From Roseomonas aeriglobus (GTDB lineage Bacteria; Pseudomonadota; Alphaproteobacteria; Sphingomonadales; Sphingomonadaceae): 64,000 nt of DNA. The position numbers were made by a program, and so were the translations under genes. This document shows, one piece after another, positions 18,984 through 30,139 of this stretch (positions within the stretch are counted from its first letter, which is position 1; the number at the start of each line of letters is the position of its first letter). The notes beneath the pieces are model-generated. The model had not been told where the DNA came from, ran no database searches, and saw nothing but the letters and a program-made list of their open reading frames with translations. The stretch is taken from assembly GCA_016937575.1 (NCBI GenBank), contig JAFHKN010000002.1:2418001-2482000 (forward strand), given 5' to 3'.

Positions 18984-19183
18984 CCGACGACGCCAAGCCT
19001 TCCAAGCCTTCCAAGACTTCCTCGCGATCGGGATCGCCGACGACGCGGCACGCCAAGGGCGCGGCCCGCGTAACGATCGGCAAGCTGATCGGCGACGATG
19101 CCGCGGTCCGCACGGGCCGCGCGGAACAACGCCGCGCCAGCTACACGCGGGGCGGCAAAACGAACCAACAGGAACAGGAGTAA
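18980..19183 (+). CDS. Small basic CsbD-related protein
   Basis: A 67-aa Lys/Ser/Thr-rich protein whose ATG overlaps the stop of the PAS-LuxR gene. The C-terminal stretch VTIGKLIGDDAAVRTGRAEQ echoes the CsbD repeat (GK.tGDd..v..G.AeQ). The N-terminal third is disordered (KPSKPSK). Function unknown; translational coupling argues it is a real gene. Confidence 0.62.
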   Translation: MTDDAKPSKPSKTSSRSGSPTTRHAKGAARVTIGKLIGDDAAVRTGRAEQRRASYTRGGKTNQQEQE

Positions 19184-19190
19184 AGCTAAA

Positions 19191-20069
19191 GTGGCAACTC
19201 AGCTAGCAGGCGGGGCTGTACCGTATGAAACGGCAGTCGCACGTCCCGGACGCCGCGTCTCGTGGGGCGCGATCTTCGCCGGCGTGGTGATCGCGGTGGC
19301 GGTGCAGCTGCTGCTCGGCATTCTGGGCACCGGCATCGGCCTGTCGATGGTCGACCCGACCGACGGCACAACGCCCGGCGCGACCGGATTCGGCATCGGC
19401 GCGGGGCTGTACTGGCTGGTAACGACGGTCGTGGCGCTGGGCGCGGGCGGCTATGCCGCGGCGCGCGTGTCGGGCGTGACCGAGAAGTTCGACGCGCTGG
19501 TACACGGCCTGGTCGTGTGGGGCGTCACGCTGATCCTGACGCTCTATCTGCTGACCTCCGCGGTCGGCGGGATCATCGGCGGCGCGTTCCGCACCGTCGG
19601 CACGGTCGCGACCGCAGCCGGCGCGACGGTGGGTGCCGCCGCACCCCAGGTCGCACAGGCATCGGGCGTGAGTGCGACCGATGTTCGCCAGGAAGCGGCC
19701 AAATATCTGTCGGACGCACCGTCCGACCCGGCGCAGATGTCGTCGGAACAGGCGCAGGCCGAAATCGCGCGTGAACTGCCGGCTCTCGCCCGTGGTGGTA
19801 CGGACGGCCAGCGTGCCGAGAGCCGCATCGTCGACATCGTCGCCGCCCAGCGCAAGATCAGCCGCCCGGAGGCTCAGGCGCAGGTCACCCGCGCCAAGGC
19901 CGACTTCGTCCAGACGAAGAACGAGACGATCGAGGGTGCGAAGAAAGCGACCGATGCGGTTGCCGGCGCGGCCGCCAGCACCTCGTTCCTTCTGGTCCTC
20001 GCGTTGCTCGCCGGCGCCGGTGCTGCCGCTTTCGGCGCAACGACGGCCGCACGCCGCCGCCTTTGCTGA
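19191..20069 (+). CDS. Membrane protein of the stress cluster
   Basis: A 292-aa protein. Three hydrophobic segments lie in the first half (about residues 25-47, 68-92 and 103-130), then a long soluble helical region (PSDPAQMSSEQAQAEIAREL, RKISRPEAQAQVTRAKADF), and a last membrane helix near 265-285 before a short Arg-rich tail. GTG 19191 has AGGAG 10 nt upstream. It resembles inner-membrane proteins often found with CsbD genes in rhizobia and sphingomonads, for which I know no function. Confidence 0.78.
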   Translation: MATQLAGGAVPYETAVARPGRRVSWGAIFAGVVIAVAVQLLLGILGTGIGLSMVDPTDGTTPGATGFGIGAGLYWLVTTVVALGAGGYAAARVSGVTEKFDALVHGLVVWGVTLILTLYLLTSAVGGIIGGAFRTVGTVATAAGATVGAAAPQVAQASGVSATDVRQEAAKYLSDAPSDPAQMSSEQAQAEIARELPALARGGTDGQRAESRIVDIVAAQRKISRPEAQAQVTRAKADFVQTKNETIEGAKKATDAVAGAAASTSFLLVLALLAGAGAAAFGATTAARRRLC

Positions 20070-20077
20070 GTGTTCGT

Positions 20078-20102
20078 GGCGGGCCGGCGTACCAGGCCCG
20101 CC
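20078..20102 (+). terminator. Hairpin between membrane-protein gene and entericidin gene
   Basis: GGCGGGCC (20078-20085) and GGCCCGCC (20095-20102) form a perfect 8-bp stem with a 9-nt loop directly after the stop at 20069. There is no T-run, so it may attenuate transcription or stabilise RNA rather than terminate fully. Confidence 0.5.
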
Positions 20103-20134
20103 GCACCCCGTTTTAACGACGAAGGAGATACGTC

Positions 20135-20275
20135 ATGACCCGCAAGATCGCCGTGGCGACCAGCCTGGCCATTCTGTTCGGCGTGAGCGCCTGCAACACC
20201 GTCAACGGCGCCGGTAAGGACCTAAAGTCCGCCGGCGACGCCATCTCGGGCGCGTCGGGCGAGAACGGGAAGTAA
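20135..20275 (+). CDS. Entericidin A/B-like small lipoprotein
   Basis: A 46-aa lipoprotein precursor. The signal peptide ends with lipobox VSAC (Cys 20), followed by NTVNGAGKDLKSAGDAISGA, the repeat-like core of the entericidin EcnA/EcnB family (envelope lipoproteins linked to stationary phase and osmotic stress). GAAGGAGA lies about 8 nt before ATG 20135. It closes the stress cluster. Confidence 0.88.
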   Translation: MTRKIAVATSLAILFGVSACNTVNGAGKDLKSAGDAISGASGENGK

Positions 20276-20378
20276 GCCGATCGGATGCGCTGGCTGGGGC
20301 GGGACTTCCGCCCCGGCCCCGGCGACGGCCGGGATGCAGCCGGGCTACGTTACGAGCTTCACCGAATTCGCTGATCCA

Positions 20379-20408
20379 ACTGGGCCCCGACCTCCGCCGG
20401 GGCCCAGT
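20379..20408. terminator. Strong bidirectional hairpin
   Basis: ACTGGGCCCCG (20379-20389) and CGGGGCCCAGT (20398-20408) form a perfect 11-bp stem with an 8-nt loop. It lies between the entericidin gene (+) and ligI (-), which converge here, so it can end transcripts from both sides. There is no T-tract. Confidence 0.6.
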
Positions 20409-20446
20409 GACGTTGGTGGCTCGGAGCCACGTCGGCGCCGGGTCGC

Positions 20447-22377
<1,931 letters not shown>

Positions 22378-22381
22378 GAGA

Positions 22382-22501
22382 TCCTCCCCTGCAAGGGGAG
22401 GTGGCAGCGCGAAGCGCTGACGGAGGGGTGTTGCCCTCTCGATAGCGGGACACCCCTCCACCACCGCTTCGCGGCGGTCCCCCTCCCCTTGCAGGGGAGG
22501 A
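22382..22501. repeat. GGGGAGG-ended palindromic intergenic element, copy 1
   Basis: The ends CCTCCCCTGCAAGGGGAGG and CCTCCCCTTGCAGGGGAGG are each near-perfect palindromes. Inside, GGAGGGGTGT and GGACACCCCTCC are inverted arms, with smaller GCGCGAAGCGC and CCGCTTCGCGG hairpins between. The same architecture is at 26409-26530 and, diverged, at 59659-59775. The ligU-proximal end places AGGGGAGG about 5 nt before the ligU GTG. Confidence 0.88.
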
Positions 22502-22509
22502 TTGCCGCC

Positions 22510-23181
22510 TTACACATATTTCAGCCCCATCGCTTCGAGCCGCGGTCGCATGTCGTAGATGTCGAGGCCCAGCTCCCCCGCCGCGAGCCGCTGGCGCTTG
22601 GCCTCTTCCGCCGCTTCGCGCGCCTGCGCCTTGGCCAGCACTGCCGCCGCGTCGGCGCGCTTGACCACGCACACGCCGTCGTCGTCGGCGACGATCACGT
22701 CCCCCGCCTCGATCGCGGCTCCGGCGCAGACGATCGGCACGTTGACCGATCCCAGCGTGTTCTTGACCGTTCCTTGCGCGAACACCGCCTTCGACCACAC
22801 CGGAAAGCCCATCTGGGTCAGGTCGCGCACGTCGCGTACGCCCGCATCGATCACCAGCCCGCGGCAGCCGCGCGCCATCGCGCTGGTCGCCAGCAGGTCG
22901 CCGAAATAGCCGTCGACACATGGGGACGTCGGCGCGAGGACCAACATGTCACCCGCCTTCAGCTGCTCGATCGCGACATGCACCATCCAGTTGTCGCCGG
23001 GCGCGGCAGAGATGGTCACCGCGCTGCCAGCGACGCGCGCGCCGGGGTAGATGGGTCGCATGTAATGGGCAAGCAGGCCGATCCGACCCTGCGCCTCGTG
23101 CACCGTCGCGACCCCGGCGGCGGCCAGGCCGTCGATGACGGCCGGATCGGCGCGATCGATATTCTGAACGACGACGGTCAT
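22510..23181 (-). CDS. ligK: 4-carboxy-4-hydroxy-2-oxoadipate aldolase / oxaloacetate decarboxylase
   Basis: Final step of the pathway: cleaves CHA to pyruvate and oxaloacetate, and decarboxylates oxaloacetate. It is a 223-aa RraA-like class II aldolase. Visible are [11 protein letters not shown] near the N-terminus, [19 protein letters not shown], and the metal and substrate motif [14 protein letters not shown] (conserved Arg-Asp), followed by [15 protein letters not shown] 23181 begins [12 protein letters not shown], the normal start; the longer open frame upstream runs over the ligR promoter and gene. First gene of the leftward ligK-U-I operon. Confidence 0.95.
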   Translation of the reverse strand: MTVVVQNIDRADPAVIDGLAAAGVATVHEAQGRIGLLAHYMRPIYPGARVAGSAVTISAAPGDNWMVHVAIEQLKAGDMLVLAPTSPCVDGYFGDLLATSAMARGCRGLVIDAGVRDVRDLTQMGFPVWSKAVFAQGTVKNTLGSVNVPIVCAGAAIEAGDVIVADDDGVCVVKRADAAAVLAKAQAREAAEEAKRQRLAAGELGLDIYDMRPRLEAMGLKYV

Positions 23182-23255
23182 GGCGATCCTTTCGAATGTC
23201 GGCGGCGTCGTCCGCCCGGGCGCGCGGCTTGGCCAATCGATCTTGCGGCGCACCC

Positions 23256-23270
23256 ATAAGTTTTTGCTAT
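23256..23270. promoter_or_regulatory. Possible LysR operator between ligK and ligR
   Basis: ATAAG (23256-23260) and CTAT (23267-23270) make an imperfect dyad of the T-N11-A kind typical of LysR binding sites. It lies in the 98-base divergent spacer about 10 bases before the ligR start. An autoregulatory and ligK-controlling role would be usual for this layout. Confidence 0.4.
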
Positions 23271-23279
23271 AACCGATTC

Positions 23280-24476
23280 GTGAAACCGTTTGACCTGAAC
23301 CTGCGCCATCTCCGCGCGATCGGGCATATCGTCGCCCAGCGCAGCCTGAACCGTGCGGCGGAGGCCGCCGGGCTGTCGCAGCCGGCGCTGACGCAGGGGT
23401 TGGGCAAGATCGAGCGGCAGCTGGGCGTCCAGCTGTTCGATCGCAATCCCGACGGCATGACCCCGACCGCTGCGGGACAGGCGCTGGCCGAACGCGCCGA
23501 ACGCGCCTTCGCGCTGCTTGCCGGGGCGGGCCGACGTGGAGGCAAGCGTGGCTTCGCGCGGCCGGAAGCGTTGGTGACCGCGACTCAGGCGGAGGCGTTC
23601 CTGCATTTCGCCGACGCGGGCAGCTTCGCTGGCGCCGCCGCCGCGGGAGGACTGTCGCAACCGGCGATCCACCGCGCGGTACGCGAACTCGAACAGATCT
23701 GGGCGACGCCGCTCGCCGAACGGCGCGGGCGCGGCATGGTGCTGACCCCGGCCGGGCGCGCGCTCGCCCGGGGGGTCCGACTGGCGGCGCGGGAGATCGC
23801 GGCGGGAATCGCGGAGGCACGGGGCGACCCACAGGGCGGCGGGAGGATCGCGGTCGGCGCCATGCCACTCAGCCGGGCGCGACTGCTGCCCCACGCGCTT
23901 GCCCGCTTCCTGCCCGATGCGCCGGGCACGGTGGTCGATGTGGTCGAGGGGTCGTGGCGCGAGCTGGTCGATCCCCTGCTCGACGGCGTCATCGACCTGA
24001 TGATCGGCGCGCTGCGGCCCGACCCGCCGGCCGGGCTCGACCAGGTGCCGCTGTTCACCGACCGGCTGGCCATTTTCGGCCGCGCGGGCCATCCGCTGGC
24101 GGGACAGGCCATCACGCTCGACGCGGTGGCGGCGCAGCCCTGGATCGTCGGCCCGGTCGGCACGCCGCTTCGCACACATTGGGAGGCGCTGTTCGCCGGG
24201 CGGACGCTGCCGGCCGTGCCGGTCGAATGCGGATCGGTGATGGTCATTCGCGGGCTGCTGGCCGAAAGCGACCTGCTGACCCTGTTGTCCCCTGACCAGG
24301 TCGCGCTGGAGGTGGCGGCCGGGCTGCTCGTGCGGATCGGCCCGGAACTGCCCGATACGGTGAGGAAGATCGGCATCAGCACACGGACCGGCTGGCGCCC
24401 GACGAGCGCGCAGACCCGATTGATTGCCTTGCTGCAACGCGCGTCGGTTGAAACAAGACTTCAGGAAAACCGATAG
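23280..24476 (+). CDS. ligR: LysR-type regulator with duplicated HTH, likely lig pathway regulator
   Basis: At 398 aa it is about 100 longer than a normal LysR protein because the winged-HTH is present twice: residues about 9-68 ([20 protein letters not shown]) and about 100-160 ([20 protein letters not shown], wing [15 protein letters not shown]). The effector-binding domain starts near 188 ([18 protein letters not shown]). GTG 23280 is chosen because the residues that follow ([13 protein letters not shown]) are the standard LysR start. It is divergent from ligK and upstream of the ligJ operon, so it likely activates both with a pathway intermediate. The symbol is assigned from context; the double HTH should be checked against characterised LigR. 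Confidence 0.82.
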   Translation: MKPFDLNLRHLRAIGHIVAQRSLNRAAEAAGLSQPALTQGLGKIERQLGVQLFDRNPDGMTPTAAGQALAERAERAFALLAGAGRRGGKRGFARPEALVTATQAEAFLHFADAGSFAGAAAAGGLSQPAIHRAVRELEQIWATPLAERRGRGMVLTPAGRALARGVRLAAREIAAGIAEARGDPQGGGRIAVGAMPLSRARLLPHALARFLPDAPGTVVDVVEGSWRELVDPLLDGVIDLMIGALRPDPPAGLDQVPLFTDRLAIFGRAGHPLAGQAITLDAVAAQPWIVGPVGTPLRTHWEALFAGRTLPAVPVECGSVMVIRGLLAESDLLTLLSPDQVALEVAAGLLVRIGPELPDTVRKIGISTRTGWRPTSAQTRLIALLQRASVETRLQENR

Positions 24477-24530
24477 GCAGCAGCACTTTCCGATTGGCCG
24501 GTGTCCCGTGGCTCCGCCTAGCGGTGCGCC

Positions 24531-25379
24531 ATGGCACGACCGCTCGTCTTCATCGGGTTCGGAGAGGCCGGACAGGCGTTTGCCCGATCCGGCGCCCGTG
24601 CCTTTGATCGCAAGACCGCCGACCCCGCAACCGCCGCCGCCAAGCACGCCGACTATCACGCCGCGGGCGTCACCGGCTGCGCGACCGCGGCAGAGGCGCT
24701 GGACGGCACGGATGCCGCCGTCTCGCTCGTGACCGCCGACCAGGCCCTTGCTGCCGCGCGTACCGCCGCCGCGCTGCTCGCCCCCGGGGCGCTGTGGCTC
24801 GACATGAACAGTGTCGCGCCGGGCACCAAACGCGCTGCGGCCGAGGCGGTCGAGGCGGCCGGCGGACGCTATGTCGACGTTGCCGTCATGTCGCCGGTCC
24901 TGCCCGGCCGGCTGGGCGTCCCGCTGCTGGTCGCCGGCCCGCACGCGCAGGCGGCCGTCGCGGTGCTCGAGGCGCATGGCTTCACCGAGGTCGCCCTCGC
25001 CGGCCCGACAGTCGGCGATGCGTCGGCGATCAAGATGATCCGGTCGGTGATGGTGAAGGGGATCGAGGCGTTGAGCGCCGAATGCATCCTCGCCGCGCAT
25101 CGTGCGGGGGTCGCCGATGCGGTGCTCGCCTCGCTCGACGCCAGCTGGAAGCCGCAGGGGTGGAGCGCGCGGGTCGACTACAATCTCGACCGCATGATGG
25201 CCCATGGCCTGCGCCGCGCCGCCGAGATGGAGGAGGTCGCCGCGACGCTGGAGGCGCTGGGCGTCGAGCCCGCCATGACCCGCGGCACCATTCGCCGCCA
25301 GCGTGCGATCGGCGATCTCAGCCTGCCCGCGCCGGACGGGCTCGCCGCGAAACTCGCCGCCCTTGGAGACTGTGCATGA
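24531..25379 (+). CDS. 6-phosphogluconate-dehydrogenase-like NAD(P) oxidoreductase (DUF1932)
   Basis: A 282-aa protein with a Rossmann start FIGFGEAGQAFA, a beta-hydroxyacid-dehydrogenase-like middle (WLDMNSVAPGTKRAAAEAVE, YVDVAVMSPV) and a catalytic-lysine helix (TVGDASAIKMIRSVMVKG), followed by a helical DUF1932-type C-terminus. The ligJ ATG overlaps its stop (ATGA), so it is expressed with the pathway. No step of the accepted 4,5-cleavage route needs it. It may reduce a keto intermediate or side product; that is inference. Confidence 0.85.
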   Translation: MARPLVFIGFGEAGQAFARSGARAFDRKTADPATAAAKHADYHAAGVTGCATAAEALDGTDAAVSLVTADQALAAARTAAALLAPGALWLDMNSVAPGTKRAAAEAVEAAGGRYVDVAVMSPVLPGRLGVPLLVAGPHAQAAVAVLEAHGFTEVALAGPTVGDASAIKMIRSVMVKGIEALSAECILAAHRAGVADAVLASLDASWKPQGWSARVDYNLDRMMAHGLRRAAEMEEVAATLEALGVEPAMTRGTIRRQRAIGDLSLPAPDGLAAKLAALGDCA

Positions 25380-26395
25380 TCATCGACTGCCACGGCCATT
25401 ATACCGTGCTGCCCCAGGGGCACGACGCGTGGCGCGAACGCCAGGTCGCGGCGTACAAGGCCGGGGAGGCCGCCCCGCCCTATCCCGACATCACCGATGC
25501 CGAGATCCGCGAGACGATCGAAGCGAACCAGCTGCGCCTGATCAAGGAGCGCGGTGCCGACCTGACGATCTTTTCCCCGCGCGCCTCCGCCATGGCACCG
25601 CATGTCGGCGACGAAGGCGTCGCGATCGAATGGGCGCGCCGCTGCAACGACCTGATCGCGCGCGTCGTGGGGCTGTTCCCGGAGACCTTCGTCGGCGTCT
25701 GCATGCTGCCGCAGAGCCCCAAGGCGGACATGACCGCGAGCATCGCGGAGCTCGAGCGCTGCGTGCGCGACCTCGGCTTCATCGGTTGCAACCTGAACCC
25801 CGATCCCGGCGGCGGGCATTTCACCCACCCGCCGCTGACCGACCGCTACTGGTATCCCTTCTACGAGGCGATGGTCGCGCTCGACGTGCCGGCGATGATC
25901 CATGTGTCGGGCAGCTGCAACCCGGCGATGCACGCGACGGGCGGCTATTACATCGCCGCCGACACCGTCGCGTTCATGCAGCTGTTGCAGGGCGACCTGT
26001 TCGCCGACTTCCCTAAGCTGCGCTTCATCATCCCGCACGGCGGCGGCGCGGTCCCCTATCATTGGGGCCGCTACCGGGGGCTGGCCGACATGCTGAAGAA
26101 GCCCGCGCTCGACACGCATCTGATGAACAACGTCTTCTTCGATACCTGCGTGTATCATCAGCCGGGCATCGACCTGCTGGCCGATGTTATCGAGACCAAG
26201 AATATTCTGTTCGGCAGCGAAATGGTCGGCGCGGTCCGCGGGATCGACCCGACGACCGGTCAGTATTTCGATGACACCAAACGCTATGTCGACGCGCTCG
26301 ACATTTCGGACGCTGATCGCGCGGCGATCTTCGAGGGCAATGCGCGCCGCGTGTTTCCGCGGTTGGATGCCAAATTGAAGGAGCGTGGGTTATGA
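25376..26395 (+). CDS. ligJ: 4-oxalomesaconate hydratase
   Basis: Zn-dependent amidohydrolase-fold hydratase that adds water to give 4-carboxy-4-hydroxy-2-oxoadipate. At 339 aa it is near SYK-6 LigJ (341). Motifs: DCHGHYT (His 6, His 8), IHVSGSCNPAMH, the metal-ligand stretch RFIIPHGGGAVPYHWGRY, and FGSEMVGAVRG near residue 280. ATG 25376 overlaps the DUF1932 gene. A palindromic repeat separates it from ligAB, so ligJ and ligAB may still share a transcript. Confidence 0.96.
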   Translation: MIIDCHGHYTVLPQGHDAWRERQVAAYKAGEAAPPYPDITDAEIRETIEANQLRLIKERGADLTIFSPRASAMAPHVGDEGVAIEWARRCNDLIARVVGLFPETFVGVCMLPQSPKADMTASIAELERCVRDLGFIGCNLNPDPGGGHFTHPPLTDRYWYPFYEAMVALDVPAMIHVSGSCNPAMHATGGYYIAADTVAFMQLLQGDLFADFPKLRFIIPHGGGAVPYHWGRYRGLADMLKKPALDTHLMNNVFFDTCVYHQPGIDLLADVIETKNILFGSEMVGAVRGIDPTTGQYFDDTKRYVDALDISDADRAAIFEGNARRVFPRLDAKLKERGL

Positions 26396-26404
26396 GGACG
26401 ATGA

Positions 26405-27838
<1,434 letters not shown>

Positions 27839-27840
27839 GC

Positions 27841-28018
27841 CCTCCCCCCTTCAGGGGAGAGGGTCGGGAGAGGGGCAGTCCTCAAACCACAAGCGACAGG
27901 GCCGGAGACGAGAGACTGCCCCTCTCCCCGGCCAGTTTGAGGTGAACGTCACCCCGTGACGTTCAGATCATGCCCGGGGGCATGATCGACCACAAACTCC
28001 CCGCAAGCGGGGAGAGGG
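27841..28018. repeat. Repeat-rich spacer between ligB and ligC
   Basis: A left arm (CTCCCCCCTTCAGGGGAGAG), inverted pairs GAGAGGGGCAGT and ACTGCCCCTCTC (around 27869 and 27926), a TGAACGTCACCCCGTGACGTTCA hairpin (around 27942-27964), a GATCATGCCCGGGGGCATGATC hairpin (around 27967-27988) and a right CTCCCCGCAAGCGGGGAG hairpin. This is several palindromes in a row, not one clean copy of the 120-bp family. The last one puts GGGGAGAGGGAGA just before the ligC ATG. Confidence 0.75.
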
Positions 28019-28025
28019 AGATATC

Positions 28026-28973
28026 ATGAAAATCGCACTCGCAGGCGCTGGCGCATTCGGCGAAAAGCATCTCGACGGCCTGAGGAACATCGACGGGGTA
28101 GAGGTGATCTCGGTCGTCGGCCGCAACCTGGAACCGACCCAAGCCGCCGCCGCGAAATACGGCATAGCCCACGCGACGACTGACCTCGCCGAGACGCTGG
28201 CGCTTCCCGGGCTCGACGCGGTCATTCTCTGCACGCCGACCCAGATGCACGCCGCACAGGCGATCCAGTGCCTGGAGGCGGGCAAGCACGTCCAGGTCGA
28301 GATTCCGCTGTGCGACAGCCTGGCAGACGGCGAAGCGGTGCTGACCAAGGCACAGGAAACCGGCCTCGTCGCGATGTGCGGTCATACGCGCCGCTTCAAT
28401 CCCAGCCACCAGTTCGTGCACAACAAGATCACGGCGGGCGAGCTGAACATCCAGCAGATGGACGTCCAGACCTATTTCTTCCGGCGCAAGAACATCAATG
28501 CGAAGGGCGAGCCGCGGTCGTGGACCGATCATCTGCTGTGGCACCATGCCGCGCACACGGTCGACCTGTTCGCGTACCAGGCCGGGCCGATCGTCCAGGC
28601 CAATGCGATCGAGGGGCCGCACCACCCCGAACTCGGCATCGCGATGGACATGTCGATCCAGCTGAAGGCGGAAAGCGGCGCGATCTGCACGCTGTCGCTG
28701 TCGTTCAACAACGACGGCCCGCTCGGCACCTTCTTCCGCTACATCGGCGACACCGGCACCTATATCGCGCGCTACGACGATCTGGTGACCGGCAAGGAAG
28801 AACCGATCGATCTGTCGGGCGTCGCGGTGTCGTCGAACGGCATCGAGCTGCAGGACCGCGAATTCATCGCCGCGATCCGCGAAGGGCGCGAACCCAATGC
28901 CAGCGTGGCGCAGGTCATGCCCTGCTACCGTGTGCTCGACGCACTCGAAAAGCAGCTCGAAGCCGCGCGATGA
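28026..28973 (+). CDS. ligC: 4-carboxy-2-hydroxymuconate-6-semialdehyde dehydrogenase
   Basis: Oxidises the hemiacetal of CHMS to 2-pyrone-4,6-dicarboxylate with NADP. It is a Gfo/Idh/MocA-fold enzyme of 315 aa, the length of SYK-6 LigC. Motifs: nucleotide loop ALAGAGAFGEKHLDGL, CTPTQMHAAQAIQCLEAGKH, the EIPLCDS replacement of the usual EKP, GHTRRFNPSH, and LLWHHAAHTVDLF in the substrate domain. The stop overlaps the pobA ATG, forming a ligC-pobA-AKR coupled set. Confidence 0.97.
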   Translation: MKIALAGAGAFGEKHLDGLRNIDGVEVISVVGRNLEPTQAAAAKYGIAHATTDLAETLALPGLDAVILCTPTQMHAAQAIQCLEAGKHVQVEIPLCDSLADGEAVLTKAQETGLVAMCGHTRRFNPSHQFVHNKITAGELNIQQMDVQTYFFRRKNINAKGEPRSWTDHLLWHHAAHTVDLFAYQAGPIVQANAIEGPHHPELGIAMDMSIQLKAESGAICTLSLSFNNDGPLGTFFRYIGDTGTYIARYDDLVTGKEEPIDLSGVAVSSNGIELQDREFIAAIREGREPNASVAQVMPCYRVLDALEKQLEAAR

Positions 28974-30139
28974 AGACCGGGGTCGCCATCATCGGCGCCG
29001 GCCCGTCCGGGCTGCTGCTCGGGCACCTGCTGCGTGCGGCAGGGGTCGATTGCGTCGTCGTCGAGCGTCAGTCGCCGTCCTATGTCCTCGGCCGCATCCG
29101 CGCCGGCGTGCTGGAGACGGTCACGACCGACCTGATGGCACGGCTGGGGCTCGATGCGCGGTTGAAGGCGGAAGGGCTGATCGAGGACGGATTCAACCTC
29201 GCCACCGCCGATCACCTCATCCGCATCGATATCAAGGCGCTGACCGGTCGCCATGTCACCGTCTATGGGCAGACCGAAGTGACCCGCGACCTGATGGACG
29301 CGGCCGACGAACGCGGGCTGCGCGTGATCTACGAGGCGAAGGACCTCGCGCTTCACGATATCGACGGTGATGCGCCGTTCGTGACCTATAGCAAGGACGG
29401 CGCCGAACACCGCATCGACGCGCAGTTCATCGCGGGCTGCGACGGCTTCCATGGCCCTTCGCGCAAGGCGATTCCTGCCCCGGCGGTGCGCGAGTTCGAG
29501 CGCGAATATCCCTTCGGCTGGCTGGGGATCCTGGCCGACGTGCCGCCCTGCCATCCCGAATTGATCTACGCCGACACGACCAAGGGTTTCGCGCTCGCCT
29601 CGATGCGGTCGTCGACGCGCAGCCGCTATTACATCCAGGTGCCGCTGAGCGACCGGGTGGAGGACTGGAGCGAGGACCGGCTGTGGGACGAACTCGCCGA
29701 GCGGTTCGATCCGCTGAGCGATCACAAGGTCACCCGTGGCCCCGCACTCGAGATGTCGATCGCGCCGCTGCGCAGTTATGTCTTCGAGACGATGCGCCAC
29801 GGCCGCCTCTTCCTGGCCGGCGACAGCGCGCACATCGTGCCGCCGACGGGGGCGAAGGGGCTGAATCTGGCCGCTTCGGACGTCGCCTATCTGGCCGATG
29901 CGCTGACGGCGTTCTTCGCCCGGGGTGACGAGGCCGGGCTGGCCGGCTATCAGGCGCGTGCCCTGGCGCGCATCTGGAAAGCGGAACGCTTCAGCTGGTA
30001 TCTGACCAAGCTGATGCACCGTTTTCCGGAGGACGGCGCGTTCGAGCACCGGATGCAGACCGCCGAGCTCGACTATGTCGCGACGTCGCGCGCGATGCAG
30101 ACCGCGATCGCGGAGAATTACGTGGGACTGCCCCTTTGA
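28970..30139 (+). CDS. pobA: 4-hydroxybenzoate 3-monooxygenase
   Basis: FAD hydroxylase that converts 4-hydroxybenzoate to protocatechuate and so feeds ligAB. At 389 aa it is close to the usual 394. Motifs: GAGPSGLLLGHLL (FAD ADP-binding), the RIRAGVLE helix of PobA, DG-type QFIAGCDGFHGPSRKAI, substrate-loop YYIQVPLSDRVEDW and the second FAD motif GRLFLAGDSAHIVPPTGAKG. It lies within the lig operon, ATGA-coupled to ligC. No PobR-type regulator is adjacent. Confidence 0.97.
   Translation: MKTGVAIIGAGPSGLLLGHLLRAAGVDCVVVERQSPSYVLGRIRAGVLETVTTDLMARLGLDARLKAEGLIEDGFNLATADHLIRIDIKALTGRHVTVYGQTEVTRDLMDAADERGLRVIYEAKDLALHDIDGDAPFVTYSKDGAEHRIDAQFIAGCDGFHGPSRKAIPAPAVREFEREYPFGWLGILADVPPCHPELIYADTTKGFALASMRSSTRSRYYIQVPLSDRVEDWSEDRLWDELAERFDPLSDHKVTRGPALEMSIAPLRSYVFETMRHGRLFLAGDSAHIVPPTGAKGLNLAASDVAYLADALTAFFARGDEAGLAGYQARALARIWKAERFSWYLTKLMHRFPEDGAFEHRMQTAELDYVATSRAMQTAIAENYVGLPL

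Noticed and set aside
23178..25205. 675-codon open frame on the - strand across ligR and the dehydrogenase gene
   Set aside because: Antisense to two well-supported genes with normal starts and domains.
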